From positions 163,780 to 227,779 of the forward strand of contig NZ_MKCT01000061.1 in NCBI RefSeq assembly GCF_001855555.1: a DNA stretch of 64,000 nt, read 5' to 3'. The notes below the pieces were generated by a model. The model saw only the letters and a list, made by a program, of their open reading frames with translations, ran no database searches and was not told where the DNA came from. This stretch comes from Chromobacterium sphagni (GTDB lineage Bacteria > Pseudomonadota > Gammaproteobacteria > Burkholderiales > Chromobacteriaceae). Positions 35,831 to 44,827 of the stretch are shown here, piece by piece. Position numbers and translations under genes: made by a program. Within the stretch, counting starts at the first letter, position 1, and every line of letters begins with the position of its first letter.

Positions 35831-35912
35831 CGTTTCTGGGGGTTCCTTGTTGTGCCTGTGGTTGTCACAGAAAGCCCCGGGTAATTTTCAATGCGCATGA
35901 ACAGCTTTGCGC

Positions 35913-35942
35913 TTGCCGGATATCATCCATTACTGATATTCT
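35913..35942 (+). promoter_or_regulatory. Promoter candidate for the amino acid binding protein gene
   Basis: TTGCCG and TATTCT are 18 bases apart, and TGA just before TATTCT gives an extended -10. The stretch around it (35880–35989) is AT-rich, in contrast to the neighbouring genes. Confidence 0.5.
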
Positions 35943-35989
35943 ATCATAAAATATTTTCAGCAATCTAAATTCCAATAGGTTATATTGAT

Positions 35990-36775
35990 ATGCGCAAGTT
36001 GATGACGGTATTGCTGCTGACGGGGTTGAGTTACCAAGCGCTGGCGGCGGATCTGCTGGATACGGTGAAGCAGCGCGGCACGCTGAAGATCGCGCTGGAA
36101 GGCACGTATCCGCCGTTCAACTTCAGGGACGCCAAACAGCAGCTGACTGGGTTTGATGTCGAGATCGCCAGCGAAATCGCGCGGCGGATGAAGGTGAAGC
36201 CGGAGTTCACCACCGCCGAGTGGAGCGGCCTGCTGGCCGGCCTGCAGAGCGGCAAGTTCGACATCGTGGTCAACCAGGTGGGCGTCACCGAGCAGCGCAA
36301 GGCGGTATTCGATTTCAGCCAGCCTTATACTTACTCCAGCGCGCAACTGATCGTGCGCAAGAACGAAAGCCGCGCCTTCAAGAGCCTGGCTGATCTGAAA
36401 GGCAAGAAGCTGGGCGTCGGCCAGGGCAGCAACTATGCCGACATGGCCAAGGCGGCGGGCGGAGTGGAAGTGAAGACCTATCCGGGCGCGCCGGAATACC
36501 TGCAGGATCTGGCCACCGGCCGTCTGGACGCGGCCTTGAACGACAGCCTGCTGATTCCGTTCGCCATCAAGCAGGCCAAGCTGCCCTTGAAGGCCGGCGC
36601 GCCGGTGGGCGAGGTGGCGACGATGGCGATCCCGTTCGCCAAGGGCAATCCGCAGTTCAAGGCCGCCATCGACAAGGCGCTGGGCGATATGAAGGCCGAC
36701 GGCAGCTTCGGCAAGATTTCTCTGAAGTGGTTCGGTAGCGATGTTTCCAGGGCGCCGACGGCGGCCAAGAAGTAA
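35990..36775 (+). CDS. Polar amino acid (cystine-type) ABC transporter binding protein
   Basis: The 261-residue product has a signal peptide, MRKLMTVLLLTGLSYQALAA, cut before DLLD. It has the family 3 solute-binding fold: GTLKIALEGTYPPFNF, TGFDVEIASEIARRMKV, SGLLAGLQSGKFDIVVNQVG, and GRLDAALNDSLL. The sequence FDIVVNQVGVTEQRK is typical of cystine or related dicarboxylic amino acid receptors (FliY/TcyJ-like). Binding of cystine is inferred. The matching permease follows after an attenuator-like hairpin. Confidence 0.85.
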   Translation: MRKLMTVLLLTGLSYQALAADLLDTVKQRGTLKIALEGTYPPFNFRDAKQQLTGFDVEIASEIARRMKVKPEFTTAEWSGLLAGLQSGKFDIVVNQVGVTEQRKAVFDFSQPYTYSSAQLIVRKNESRAFKSLADLKGKKLGVGQGSNYADMAKAAGGVEVKTYPGAPEYLQDLATGRLDAALNDSLLIPFAIKQAKLPLKAGAPVGEVATMAIPFAKGNPQFKAAIDKALGDMKADGSFGKISLKWFGSDVSRAPTAAKK

Positions 36776-36802
36776 TCTGTATCAGAATTCGGGATGCGTA
36801 AC

Positions 36803-36834
36803 ACGCCCCTGCCATAGCGGGGGCGTAGCTTTTT
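36803..36834 (+). terminator. Intercistronic hairpin between binding protein and permease
   Basis: ACGCCCC and GGGGCGT form a 7-base GC-rich stem, followed by AGCTTTTT. A partial terminator here would give more binding protein than permease, as is common for such operons. Confidence 0.7.
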
Positions 36835-36849
36835 CAGGGAAGGGATGGC

Positions 36850-37512
36850 ATGAGCGATTGGATGGCACTATTCGAGGCGGCGCTGCCGGTGCTGCTGAAG
36901 GGCGCCTGGCACACGCTGCTGTTCGCCGTGGTGGCGATGGTGCTGGGCCTGGCGCTGGGTTTTGTGGTGGCGATGGTGCGGGTGGCGCGGCTGCCGGTGC
37001 TGTCGCAACTGGCGGCGTTCTACGTCAGCGCGATGCGCGGCACGCCGTTGCTGGTGCAGATCTTCGTTATCTACTACGGCCTGCCGGGCATGGGGCTGGA
37101 ACTGGACCCGGTGCCGGCCGGGGTGTTGGCGCTGACCCTGAACGTGGCCGCCTATCTGTCGGAGAGCTTGCGCGGCGGCATCGCCGGCGTGGCCCGCGGA
37201 CAGTGGGACGCGGCTTTCTCGCTGGGACTGTCCTGGTGGCAGACCATGCGCCACATCATCGCGCCGCAGGCGCTGCGCCTGTCGGTGCCCAGCTTGTCCA
37301 ATAGCCTGATCTCGCTGATCAAGGACACCTCGCTGGTTTCCGTGATCACGGTCACCGAGCTGATGCTGGCGACGAAAGAGGTGATCGCCCAGACCTTCCA
37401 GCCGCTGCCCTTGTATCTTGCCGCCGCGGCCATCTACTGGCTGCTCAGCGCCGCCTTCGAGCGCATCCAGCGCCGGGTGGAGGACAGGCTGGAGCTGGCG
37501 CACCGGCGTTGA
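36850..37512 (+). CDS. Polar amino acid (cystine-type) ABC transporter permease
   Basis: The 220-residue inner membrane protein has about five helices and the HisMQ-family features: LFAVVAMVLGLALGFVVAM, YVSAMRGTPLLVQIFVIYYGLP, and the EAA-type loop around GVARGQWDAAFSLGLSWWQT. It resembles TcyL/YecS permeases. No ATPase gene is next to it on either side, so the energising subunit must be encoded elsewhere. A strong terminator ends the unit. Confidence 0.9.
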   Translation: MSDWMALFEAALPVLLKGAWHTLLFAVVAMVLGLALGFVVAMVRVARLPVLSQLAAFYVSAMRGTPLLVQIFVIYYGLPGMGLELDPVPAGVLALTLNVAAYLSESLRGGIAGVARGQWDAAFSLGLSWWQTMRHIIAPQALRLSVPSLSNSLISLIKDTSLVSVITVTELMLATKEVIAQTFQPLPLYLAAAAIYWLLSAAFERIQRRVEDRLELAHRR

Positions 37513-37530
37513 GGCTCGGTGTCGGCCATG

Positions 37531-37557
37531 AAAAAGCCCCGCGTCGCGGGGCTTTTT
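37531..37557. terminator. Bidirectional terminator between permease and acyl-CoA ligase genes
   Basis: AAAAAGCCCCGC and GCGGGGCTTTTT form a perfect stem with loop GTC, with A and T runs on both sides. It would stop the plus-strand permease mRNA and the minus-strand ligase mRNA. Confidence 0.92.
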
Positions 37558-37575
37558 CGTAGCGGGGCGAGCCGC

Positions 37576-39330
37576 TTAAGCATGCACGTACAGGTTTTCT
37601 ATCAGCGCGCGGCAGCGCTCGGCGATGACCTTGCGGCGCAGTTTCAGGGTGGGCGCCAGCTCGCCGGCGTCCACGCACCAGGGCTTATCGACCAGCGCGA
37701 ACTTCTTGATGTGCTCCCAGCTGCCGAAGTAGCGGTTGAAGCGCTTGATCTCGCGGTCTATCAGATCGACGATCTTCGGGTGGCTGCGCATCTCGCTGTC
37801 GGTGGTGTAGGCGATGCCGTGTTCGGCGCACCATTCTTTCAGTTTTTCGTACAGCGGCACGATCAGCGCGGCGGCGTATTTCTGGCCGTCGCCGACCACC
37901 ATGATCTGGTCGATGAAAGCCGATTCCTTTAGCTTGTTCTCCAGCGCCTGCGGCGCGATGTACTTGCCGTTGCTGGTCTTGAACATTTCCTTCTTGCGGT
38001 CGGTGATGCGCAGGTAGCCGTTTTCCAGCACGCCGATATCGCCGGTGTGCAGCCAGCCGTCCTGCAGCGCCTCGGCGGTCTGCCGCTCTTCTTTGTAGTA
38101 GCCGACCATCACGTTGTTGCCGCGCACCAGGATCTCGCCGTCGTCGGCCAGGCGCACTTCCACGCCGGGCAGCGGCAAGCCCACGCTGCCGATGCGCACG
38201 CCGCGGGCGGTGAACGGATTGGCGGAGATCACCGGCGAGCTTTCGGTCATGCCGTAGCCCTCGGCCACGGCGATGCCGGCCGCCCAGAACATCCGCGCCA
38301 GCCTGGGCTGCAGGGCGGCCGAGCCGACGTTGATCGATTGCAGCTCGCCGCCCATCGCCGCGCGCCACTTGCTGTACACCAGCCTGTCGGCCAGCGCGTG
38401 CTTGATCGCCTCCAGCGGCGACAGCCTGCGGTTGGGGTCGAAGGCTTCGGCGCGGGCCACTGCCCATTGATAGATGCGGCGCTTGGCGCCGGACAGGTCG
38501 CGCGCCTTGGCCACCAGTTTTTCATGCACTTTCTCCAGCACGCGCGGCACGGCGCTGAAGGTGTGCGGCTTGACGTCGGCCATGGCCGACGACAGGCATT
38601 CCACACTGGCGAAATAGATGCCGGTGCCGCTGTACAGGTAGTAGAACACGCCAGCGCGCTCGAAGATGTGCGACAGCGGCAGAAAGCTCAGCGCGCGGCA
38701 CTGGCCGTGCGGCAGGCCGGTGAACTCCGCAGTGGCGACGACGGTGCTAACCACGTTGCGGTGGGACAGCATCACGCCTTTGGAACGGCCTGTGGTGCCG
38801 GAGGTGTAGATTATTGTGTAGACATCGTCCGAGCCTATGCTGTCGCGCAGCGCGTCCAGCTCGGCGGCGCGTTCCATCCGGCCCAGGTCGTGGATCTCTC
38901 GCCAGGACGGCGCGCCGTCGATGTCGGCCAGGCCGTAGATCGGGCAGGCCAGTTTTCCCAGCGCGTCCCGCAGTTTTCGCTGCAATGCAGCACTACCGGC
39001 GAAAGCCAGCTTGACCTCGGCATGGGACAGGATATAGCGTGCATCATCCAGGGTGATGGTGGGATACAGCGGCACGCTGACCGCGCCCACTTGCTGCAAT
39101 GCCAGGTCCACCAGCATCCATTCGATGCTGTTGTCTGCCGCGATGGCCACCTTGTCGCCGGGGCCGATGCCCAGCTCAAGCAAGCCCAGACTGACGCGGT
39201 TGACCGTGTCCCGTACCTCGGTAGTGGACAGCTGCCGCCATGCCTTGCCGGTTTTGGCTGCCAGGCAGTCCGGGCGTGGGTGGGTGGCCAACTGGTGATA
39301 CAGGATGTCAAAAACGCGTTTTGTCTTCAT
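37576..39330 (-). CDS. Long-chain fatty acid-CoA ligase-like AMP-forming synthetase
   Basis: The 584-residue enzyme belongs to the AMP-binding superfamily. It has the P-loop motif YTSGTTGRSKGVMLSH, then SFLPLSHIFERAGVFYYL, the adenine motif AEGYGMTESSPVISAN, and the hinge region TGDIGVLENGYLRITDRKKEMFKTSNGKY in adjoining parts. The long-chain (FadD15/FACL) form is suggested by the LPLSHIFER motif and by the DRKKEMFKTSNGK hinge. It would activate fatty acids at the membrane. It stands alone, divergent from the Cys/Met enzyme gene. No strong ribosome binding site is seen before the ATG. Confidence 0.88.
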   Translation of the reverse strand: MKTKRVFDILYHQLATHPRPDCLAAKTGKAWRQLSTTEVRDTVNRVSLGLLELGIGPGDKVAIAADNSIEWMLVDLALQQVGAVSVPLYPTITLDDARYILSHAEVKLAFAGSAALQRKLRDALGKLACPIYGLADIDGAPSWREIHDLGRMERAAELDALRDSIGSDDVYTIIYTSGTTGRSKGVMLSHRNVVSTVVATAEFTGLPHGQCRALSFLPLSHIFERAGVFYYLYSGTGIYFASVECLSSAMADVKPHTFSAVPRVLEKVHEKLVAKARDLSGAKRRIYQWAVARAEAFDPNRRLSPLEAIKHALADRLVYSKWRAAMGGELQSINVGSAALQPRLARMFWAAGIAVAEGYGMTESSPVISANPFTARGVRIGSVGLPLPGVEVRLADDGEILVRGNNVMVGYYKEERQTAEALQDGWLHTGDIGVLENGYLRITDRKKEMFKTSNGKYIAPQALENKLKESAFIDQIMVVGDGQKYAAALIVPLYEKLKEWCAEHGIAYTTDSEMRSHPKIVDLIDREIKRFNRYFGSWEHIKKFALVDKPWCVDAGELAPTLKLRRKVIAERCRALIENLYVHA

Positions 39331-39562
39331 GCAAACGTTAGTTTTAATGCGAAACGCAGCAAAATAGCCCTAAAGGGCCGCGGTGTAAAGTAAAAATCCG
39401 CCCGGACTTGGCGAAAATCAGAGGAATTTGCCGATATTTGTTCGCAATTGCGTTGAAATTTTGGCATTGTGATGAAATGGGCATGGCAAATGCATGCTTT
39501 GCCGGCTATTCACGTTTGATTGTCGGGCAATTTGTCCAAGTGCATGATTTTGAGGAGTTTTT

Positions 39563-40708
39563 GTGAAATTTGCTACCCGCGCCATCCATATCGGCTATCA
39601 GAGCGCCGATCACAACCGGGCGGTGATGCCTCCGTTGTACCAGACATCGGCGTTCGCCTACGACCATATCGGCGAGAGCATGCCCTATGTCTATGCCCGC
39701 AGCGGCAACCCCACTCGCAGCGCGCTGGAGGACTGCCTGGCCAGCCTGGAGGAGGCGAGGCACGGGCTGGCTTTCGCGAGCGGCATGGCGGCGATAGACG
39801 CGGTGCTGCGCGCCTGCCTGAAGCCGGGTGACGAGGTGATCGCGGTGGCCGACCTGTACGGCGGAGCCTACCGCTTGATGACGCGGCTGCTGGCGCCGGC
39901 CGGCATCAAGGTGAGCTTCGCCGACCTGCGCGATCCGGCGCAGCTGGAGGCCGCGATCACGCCGGCCACCCGGCTGCTGTGGCTGGAGTCGCCGACCAAT
40001 CCGCTGCTGGGGATGGCGGATATCCCGGCGCTGTCGCGGATCGCCCATAGCCATGGGGTCAAGGTGGCGGTGGACAATACCTTCGCCACCCCTTACCTGC
40101 AGCGGCCGCTGACCTTGGGCGCCGATATCGTCGTGCATTCGGCCACCAAATACCTGGCCGGCCATTCCGACGTGCTGCTGGGCCTGGTGGCGGTGAGCGA
40201 CGACAAGCTCTATCACGACATCCGCTTTGTGCAGAACTCCGCCGGCGCGGTGCCGGGGCCGCAGGATTGCTTCCTTACCTTGCGCGGCATCAAGACGCTG
40301 GCATTGCGGATGGAGCGACACTGCGACAACGCGGAAAGGGTGGCGGAGTGGCTGTGTGGCCAGGAACGGATCGCCGAGGTGTTCTACCCGGGCCTGCCCG
40401 GCCATCCCGGCCACGCATTGGCGAGGACGCAGATGAAGCGCTTCGGCGGCATCATCAGCATCCGCTTGAAGGATGACAGCCGCGAGGCGGCCAGCCGCTT
40501 CGCCAAGCGTCTGCGGCTGTTCGTGCTGGCGGAGTCGCTGGGCGGCGTGGAGTCGCTGATCAATCACAGCTACACCATGTCGCATGGCAGCATGCCGGCC
40601 GAGAACAAGGCGGCGTTGGGCATTCTGGAGGGGGGATTGCGCTTGTCGATCGGGATCGAGGACATCGACGATCTGCTGGCCGATCTGGCCCAAGCCCTGC
40701 AGGACTGA
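39563..40708 (+). CDS. Cys/Met metabolism PLP-dependent enzyme (cystathionine synthase/lyase family)
   Basis: The 381-residue product has the fold type I Cys/Met family signature: YARSGNPTRSALEDCLASLE, FASGMAAIDAVLRACLKPGDEV, DNTFATPYLQRPL, and HSATKYLAGHSD with the PLP Lys196. Family members include cystathionine gamma-synthase, cystathionine beta- and gamma-lyase and methionine gamma-lyase. Sequence alone does not separate these here, and no met operon surrounds it. The GTG start has a good GAGGAG ribosome binding site 5 bases upstream. The 230-base region before it is AT-rich and divergent to the ligase gene. Confidence 0.88.
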   Translation: MKFATRAIHIGYQSADHNRAVMPPLYQTSAFAYDHIGESMPYVYARSGNPTRSALEDCLASLEEARHGLAFASGMAAIDAVLRACLKPGDEVIAVADLYGGAYRLMTRLLAPAGIKVSFADLRDPAQLEAAITPATRLLWLESPTNPLLGMADIPALSRIAHSHGVKVAVDNTFATPYLQRPLTLGADIVVHSATKYLAGHSDVLLGLVAVSDDKLYHDIRFVQNSAGAVPGPQDCFLTLRGIKTLALRMERHCDNAERVAEWLCGQERIAEVFYPGLPGHPGHALARTQMKRFGGIISIRLKDDSREAASRFAKRLRLFVLAESLGGVESLINHSYTMSHGSMPAENKAALGILEGGLRLSIGIEDIDDLLADLAQALQD

Positions 40709-40769
40709 ATCGAGAGCAGCGCATCCGATACCACGAACCGGCCTTGCGCCGGCAACAAGGAGAAGCGTG

Positions 40770-41825
40770 ATGTCTTCAGCACTCTGGCAGCGATTGCAGC
40801 TCAAGCTTCCGGTAATACAGGCGCCGATGGCGGGCGGGGCGACCACGCCGCAGCTGGTGGCCGCGGTCTCCGCCGGCGGCGGAGTGGGGTTTCTGGCCGG
40901 CGCGATGCTGGCGCCTGAGCAGATCCGGCAGGAGGCGGCGAAGATACGCGGCCTGACCGACCGGCCTTTCGGCATCAATCTGTTCATCCAGGAGCCGCCG
41001 GCTCCGGATGACGCCGAGCTGGAGTTGGCGTTGCGGCTGCTGGCGCCATGGCATATCGAGCTGGGCCTGCCGCCGCCGGCGGCGCCGGAGCGTTATTGCC
41101 AACCGTTCGGCCAGCAATTCGAGGCGCTGCTGGAACTGCGGCCGGCGTTGGCCAGCTTCACTTTTGACATCCTGGACGGCAAGCAGATGCAAGCGCTGAA
41201 GCAGGCCGGCATCCTGGTGGTGGGCACGGCCACCAATTTGGCCGAGGGATTGGCCTGGGCCCGACTGGGCGCGGACGCGGTGTGCGCGCAGGGGCGGGAA
41301 GCCGGCGGCCACCGCGGCACCTTCATCGGGCCGCAGGAGCAGTCGCTCAGGCCCATGCTGTCGCTGGTCTACGAGCTGGCGCAGAATCTGCCGGTGCCGG
41401 TGATCGCCGCCGGCGGCATCATGAGCGGCAAGGATATCGCCGGCGCCATGCGTCACGGCGCCCAGGCCTGCCAGCTGGGTACGGCTTTTCTGCGCTGCCC
41501 GGAGTCCGCCATATCCCAGCCGTGGAAGTACGGCCTGGCGGCGGCCAAGGCCGGCGCGACGCGGCTGACGCGCGCCTTTTCCGGCCGGATGGCCCGCGGG
41601 CTGGACAACCGCTATATGGAGGAAATGGCCCAGTGGCAGGATCAACTGCCGGCCTATCCGGTGACCAACGCGCTGACCGGCCCAATGCGCGCCGCCGCCT
41701 CCAAGGTCGGGCGCAGCGACATGATGTCGCTATGGGCCGGCGAAGGCGTGGCGCAGGCGCGCGAATTGCCGGCGGCGGAGCTGATGGGGCAGTTGCTGCT
41801 GGAGTGGCAGGCGGCTTACCGTTAG
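40770..41825 (+). CDS. Nitronate monooxygenase (FMN-dependent)
   Basis: The 351-residue TIM-barrel protein has LPVIQAPMAGGATTPQLVAAVS, the active-site motif CAQGREAGGHRGTF with the conserved His, and PVIAAGGIMSGKDIAGAM for the FMN phosphate site. This is the class I nitronate monooxygenase pattern; these enzymes oxidise nitronates such as propionate 3-nitronate. It follows the PLP enzyme by 61 bases and may share its transcript. The ATG at 40770 has AAGGAG upstream. The stop overlaps the convergent isoaspartyl peptidase gene. Confidence 0.88.
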   Translation: MSSALWQRLQLKLPVIQAPMAGGATTPQLVAAVSAGGGVGFLAGAMLAPEQIRQEAAKIRGLTDRPFGINLFIQEPPAPDDAELELALRLLAPWHIELGLPPPAAPERYCQPFGQQFEALLELRPALASFTFDILDGKQMQALKQAGILVVGTATNLAEGLAWARLGADAVCAQGREAGGHRGTFIGPQEQSLRPMLSLVYELAQNLPVPVIAAGGIMSGKDIAGAMRHGAQACQLGTAFLRCPESAISQPWKYGLAAAKAGATRLTRAFSGRMARGLDNRYMEEMAQWQDQLPAYPVTNALTGPMRAAASKVGRSDMMSLWAGEGVAQARELPAAELMGQLLLEWQAAYR

Positions 41826-42757
41826 CCGTCTTCCCTGTAGATGGCCACGATGCGCCGGCCCTGGCCATCAATGGCGGCGCGGTACATGCCCTCGCAATTG
41901 AAGGGCAAGGCCACCCGGCCTTGCCTGTCCACCGCCGCCACGCCGCCGGTACCTCCCAACCGCGGCAAGTCGCGCTGCACCACGACATCACAGGCCTGTT
42001 CCAGCGTTTCGCCCAGATAGCGGATGCGGGCCGATATCTCGTGGCCGGCGGCCACGCGGACGAAGTACTCGCCATGGCCGGTGCCGGACACCGCGCAATG
42101 GCCGTCGGCCCAGGTGCCGGCACCTATCACCGGGGTGTCGCCGATGCGGCCCGGCCACTTGGCGGTGCGCCCTCCAGTGGAGGTGGCCGCCGCCAGCCAG
42201 CCTTGCGTGTCCAGCGCCACCGCGCCCACCGTTCCGTGCTTGCGGTCTTCCGGGATGTCGGCGTCGCTGCCGCCCGCGGCCAGCCTTTCCTGCTCCAGCA
42301 GCAGCGCCTGCCAGCGCTTGTCGGTGTGGAAGTATTCCGGCGGCCGACACGGCGCGCCGATGCGGCGGGCGAAATCCTCGGCGGCGGCAAAGCCCAGCGT
42401 CACGTGCGGGCTTTGCTCCATCACCGCGCGCGCCAGCCGCACCGGGTTCTGCACGCCGGCCAGGCCGGTGACGCTGCCGGCGTCCTGGCGGTTGCCGTCC
42501 ATCACCGCCGCCTCCATTTCCTGCTTGCCGTCCAGTGTGTACACCGAGCCGCGGCCGGCGTTGAACAGCGGGTCGTCCTCCAGTGCGCATACGCTGGCGC
42601 AGACCGCGTCCAGCGCGCTGCCGCCGGCAAGTAGCACCGCATGGCCGGCATCCAGCGCCTGTTGCAAACCTTTCCGGTAGGCCTTTTCCTGTTCGGCGCT
42701 CATATCTTGGCGGCGCAGCGTGCCGGCACCGCCGTGCAGGGCTAGGGCGATGGTCAT
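41822..42757 (-). CDS. Isoaspartyl peptidase / plant-type L-asparaginase
   Basis: The 311-residue Ntn hydrolase is made as a precursor that cuts itself before Thr176 in KHGTVGAVALD, which becomes the nucleophile. Other family features are ALHGGAGTL at the start, LFNAGRGSVYTLDG, and SGTGHGEYFVR and GGTGGV in the beta chain. It removes isoaspartyl residues from dipeptides and hydrolyses asparagine (IaaA type). Length and processing site agree with E. coli IaaA (Thr179). It overlaps the nitronate monooxygenase stop by 4 bases. Confidence 0.93.
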   Translation of the reverse strand: MTIALALHGGAGTLRRQDMSAEQEKAYRKGLQQALDAGHAVLLAGGSALDAVCASVCALEDDPLFNAGRGSVYTLDGKQEMEAAVMDGNRQDAGSVTGLAGVQNPVRLARAVMEQSPHVTLGFAAAEDFARRIGAPCRPPEYFHTDKRWQALLLEQERLAAGGSDADIPEDRKHGTVGAVALDTQGWLAAATSTGGRTAKWPGRIGDTPVIGAGTWADGHCAVSGTGHGEYFVRVAAGHEISARIRYLGETLEQACDVVVQRDLPRLGGTGGVAAVDRQGRVALPFNCEGMYRAAIDGQGRRIVAIYREDG

Positions 42758-42824
42758 GGGTCAGTCCTTTTCGTGATGAACGGATATCTGAATAGAATGG
42801 GGCTTTTTGGCGGAGAGAACCAGC

Positions 42825-43232
42825 ATGGCTAACGATGCTGCGAAGAGCGCGCTGATCCTGTTGTACGACGGACAAGACTATTGGTGGCAACGCCGCGCCT
42901 TGGATGATGGCAGCTACCCGGCTTGCCTGGATTTTGCCGCAGGCGGCAGCATGGAATCTGGAGAGAATCCGCGCGAAGCGGCTGTGCGCGAGCTGGAAGA
43001 GGAGCTCGGCATCAGTGGCCTGGCGCTGGAGGCCCTGGGCTACCGGCAACTGGATGGAGAGTATTGCGCGCTGTTTCGCGGAGCGTTGCCGGCATGCTGG
43101 CGCCTGGGGAGAGAGGTGGCGGAATTGCTGCCGATGTCGCTGGAAGCCTTGCGTGCCTTGCCTCCCGCTCAACTGCATCCGCAGTTGGCCGACTGGCTTG
43201 GCAGGCGCGAACCGCTGGGGCATAATTGTTGA
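42825..43232 (+). CDS. Small Nudix hydrolase
   Basis: The 135-residue product is a single Nudix domain. The box reads GGSMESGE, then NPREAAVRELEEELGI, matching the family consensus. The protein is close to the IDI-like or MutT-like small Nudix proteins (YWWQRRALDDGSYPACLDF at the start), but the substrate is not clear. The ATG at 42825 has a GGAGAGA ribosome binding site. A TTG upstream at 42807 is less likely. The next gene begins 30 bases after its stop. Confidence 0.82.
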   Translation: MANDAAKSALILLYDGQDYWWQRRALDDGSYPACLDFAAGGSMESGENPREAAVRELEEELGISGLALEALGYRQLDGEYCALFRGALPACWRLGREVAELLPMSLEALRALPPAQLHPQLADWLGRREPLGHNC

Positions 43233-43262
43233 GTGAATTACTCAACTAATGGTTGCCCCGTC

Positions 43263-44054
43263 ATGAATGCCGCGCTGGAAGCCGAGATTCAACAGAAATA
43301 CACCACCGAAACCATACTCGACATGCATCGCTGGACCGACAAGCTGATCAGCTTCCGGCTGACGCGGCCTGCCAGCTTCCGTTTCGCCGCCGGCCAGTTC
43401 GCCCGGCTGGGACTGCCGCTGGAGAACGGCGGCCAGGTGTGGCGCGCGTATTCAATGTGCTCGGCGGAGCATGACGAGCATCTAGAGTTCTATTCCATCG
43501 TGGTGGAGTCCGGCCTGTTCAGCCCTTTGCTGGCCAGCTTGGCGCCGGGCGGCCAGGTGATGCTGGACAAGAAGGCGCTGGGTTTTTTCCAGGAAGACAG
43601 GTTGCCGGATGGCCGCGATCTATGGCTGCTGGCCACCGGCACCGGCATCGCTCCCTATTTGTCCATCTTGCAGCGGCCGGAGGTATGGCAGCGCTTCGAG
43701 CATATCGTCCTGTCGCATTGCGTGCGCAATGCCGACGAGCTGTCGTTCCAGGCTGAAATCGCCGCGCTGTGTCAGCATCCGCTGTGGGGCGAGCACGGCC
43801 ACAAATTGCAATACCTGCCGGTAGTCACCCGCGACGCGCCGGCCGGCATGCTGGACGCCCGCTTCCCGCAGCTGCTGGAAGACGGCAGGCTGGCGCAACG
43901 GGCCGGCCTGCAGCTGTCGCCAGAAAACAGCCGCTTCATGCTGTGCGGCAACCCCAAGATGGTGGAGGATACCCACCGCCAGCTGATGAAGATGGGTTAC
44001 CGGATGACCCGGCAGAACGCGCCCGGCCACATCGTGCTGGAAAACGGCTGGTAA
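43263..44054 (+). CDS. fpr: Ferredoxin/flavodoxin-NADP+ reductase
   Basis: The 263-residue protein has the FNR fold. The FAD part has FRLTRPASFRFAAGQFARLGL and RAYSMCSAEHDEHLEFYSIVV, and the NADP part has LLATGTGIAPYLSIL, FMLCGNPKMVEDTHRQL, and ends in a Trp near the C terminus. It passes electrons from NADPH to ferredoxin or flavodoxin, and is often induced by oxidative stress. The ATG at 43263 was taken rather than a GTG at 43233. Confidence 0.93.
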   Translation: MNAALEAEIQQKYTTETILDMHRWTDKLISFRLTRPASFRFAAGQFARLGLPLENGGQVWRAYSMCSAEHDEHLEFYSIVVESGLFSPLLASLAPGGQVMLDKKALGFFQEDRLPDGRDLWLLATGTGIAPYLSILQRPEVWQRFEHIVLSHCVRNADELSFQAEIAALCQHPLWGEHGHKLQYLPVVTRDAPAGMLDARFPQLLEDGRLAQRAGLQLSPENSRFMLCGNPKMVEDTHRQLMKMGYRMTRQNAPGHIVLENGW

Positions 44055-44140
44055 GCGTTGAGAGCTGCGCGCAAGGCCCTGAGCCAAGGCGCGCCGCCGC
44101 TGCCAGCGCACGCGCGCGGCAAGGAGGCGCAACGCTGCTT

Positions 44141-44695
44141 TCAAACCGCGGTCAGCGCGCTTTCCTCGCTCAGCAGCGACAGATTGATCAGGTCTTGGTA
44201 GCGGTCCAGCCAGAAGCCGGCCTGGCGGGCGCGGCCTTCCACCTTGAAGTCCAGCCGTTCCAGCAGTTTCAGCGAGGCCAGGTTGTCTGGATGCACCTGG
44301 GCCTCGATCCGGTTCAGCGCCATATGCTCGAAACCCCAGGCCAGCGCGGCGCGCAGCCCCTCCGCCATCAAGCCCCGCCCCTGCTGGCCGCGCGCCAGTT
44401 CGTAGCCCAGCGCGCAGCTGCGCCAGCCGGTATTCCATTTGAACAGGCCTATGCTGCCGATCAGCGGACCGCCGCTGTTCAAGGCCAGCCCCCAGCGGAC
44501 GCCGGGCGCGGGCAGGCTTCTCCAGCCGGCGAATTTCTCCACCATCTGCCGGGCCTGCTCCAGCGTGGAAAGCGGGTCGGTGCCGTACCAGCGCATCGCG
44601 TCGGCGTCGCCGTGGATGTCCAGCAGCGTCGGCGCGTCGTCCATCAGGATTTCGCGCAGCGTCAGCCGCTGGGTATGCAGTATGGGGAAGTTCAT
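44141..44695 (-). CDS. GNAT-family N-acetyltransferase (RimJ/RimL type)
   Basis: The 184-residue product has the RimJ-like start TQRLTLREILMDDAPTLLDIHGD and the acetyl-CoA loop GYELARGQQGRGLMAEGLRAAL. It continues with HPDNLASLKLLERLDFK near the C terminus. The substrate could be a ribosomal protein N terminus or a small molecule. The start MNFPIL at 44695 was chosen because longer in-frame sequence upstream (to 45238) is antisense to the LysE gene. Confidence 0.88.
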   Translation of the reverse strand: MNFPILHTQRLTLREILMDDAPTLLDIHGDADAMRWYGTDPLSTLEQARQMVEKFAGWRSLPAPGVRWGLALNSGGPLIGSIGLFKWNTGWRSCALGYELARGQQGRGLMAEGLRAALAWGFEHMALNRIEAQVHPDNLASLKLLERLDFKVEGRARQAGFWLDRYQDLINLSLLSEESALTAV

Positions 44696-44827
44696 CCATC
44701 CTCCTTGCCAGGACAAGTAGATATACCGTAAATGCCGCCGGTCTTCAAACCATGCCGGCGCGGTTGTTTGCGTCGGGATGATATCGGTATCATGAATGCC
44801 TTCGTCACCGACTTCGGAGCGCCGCGC

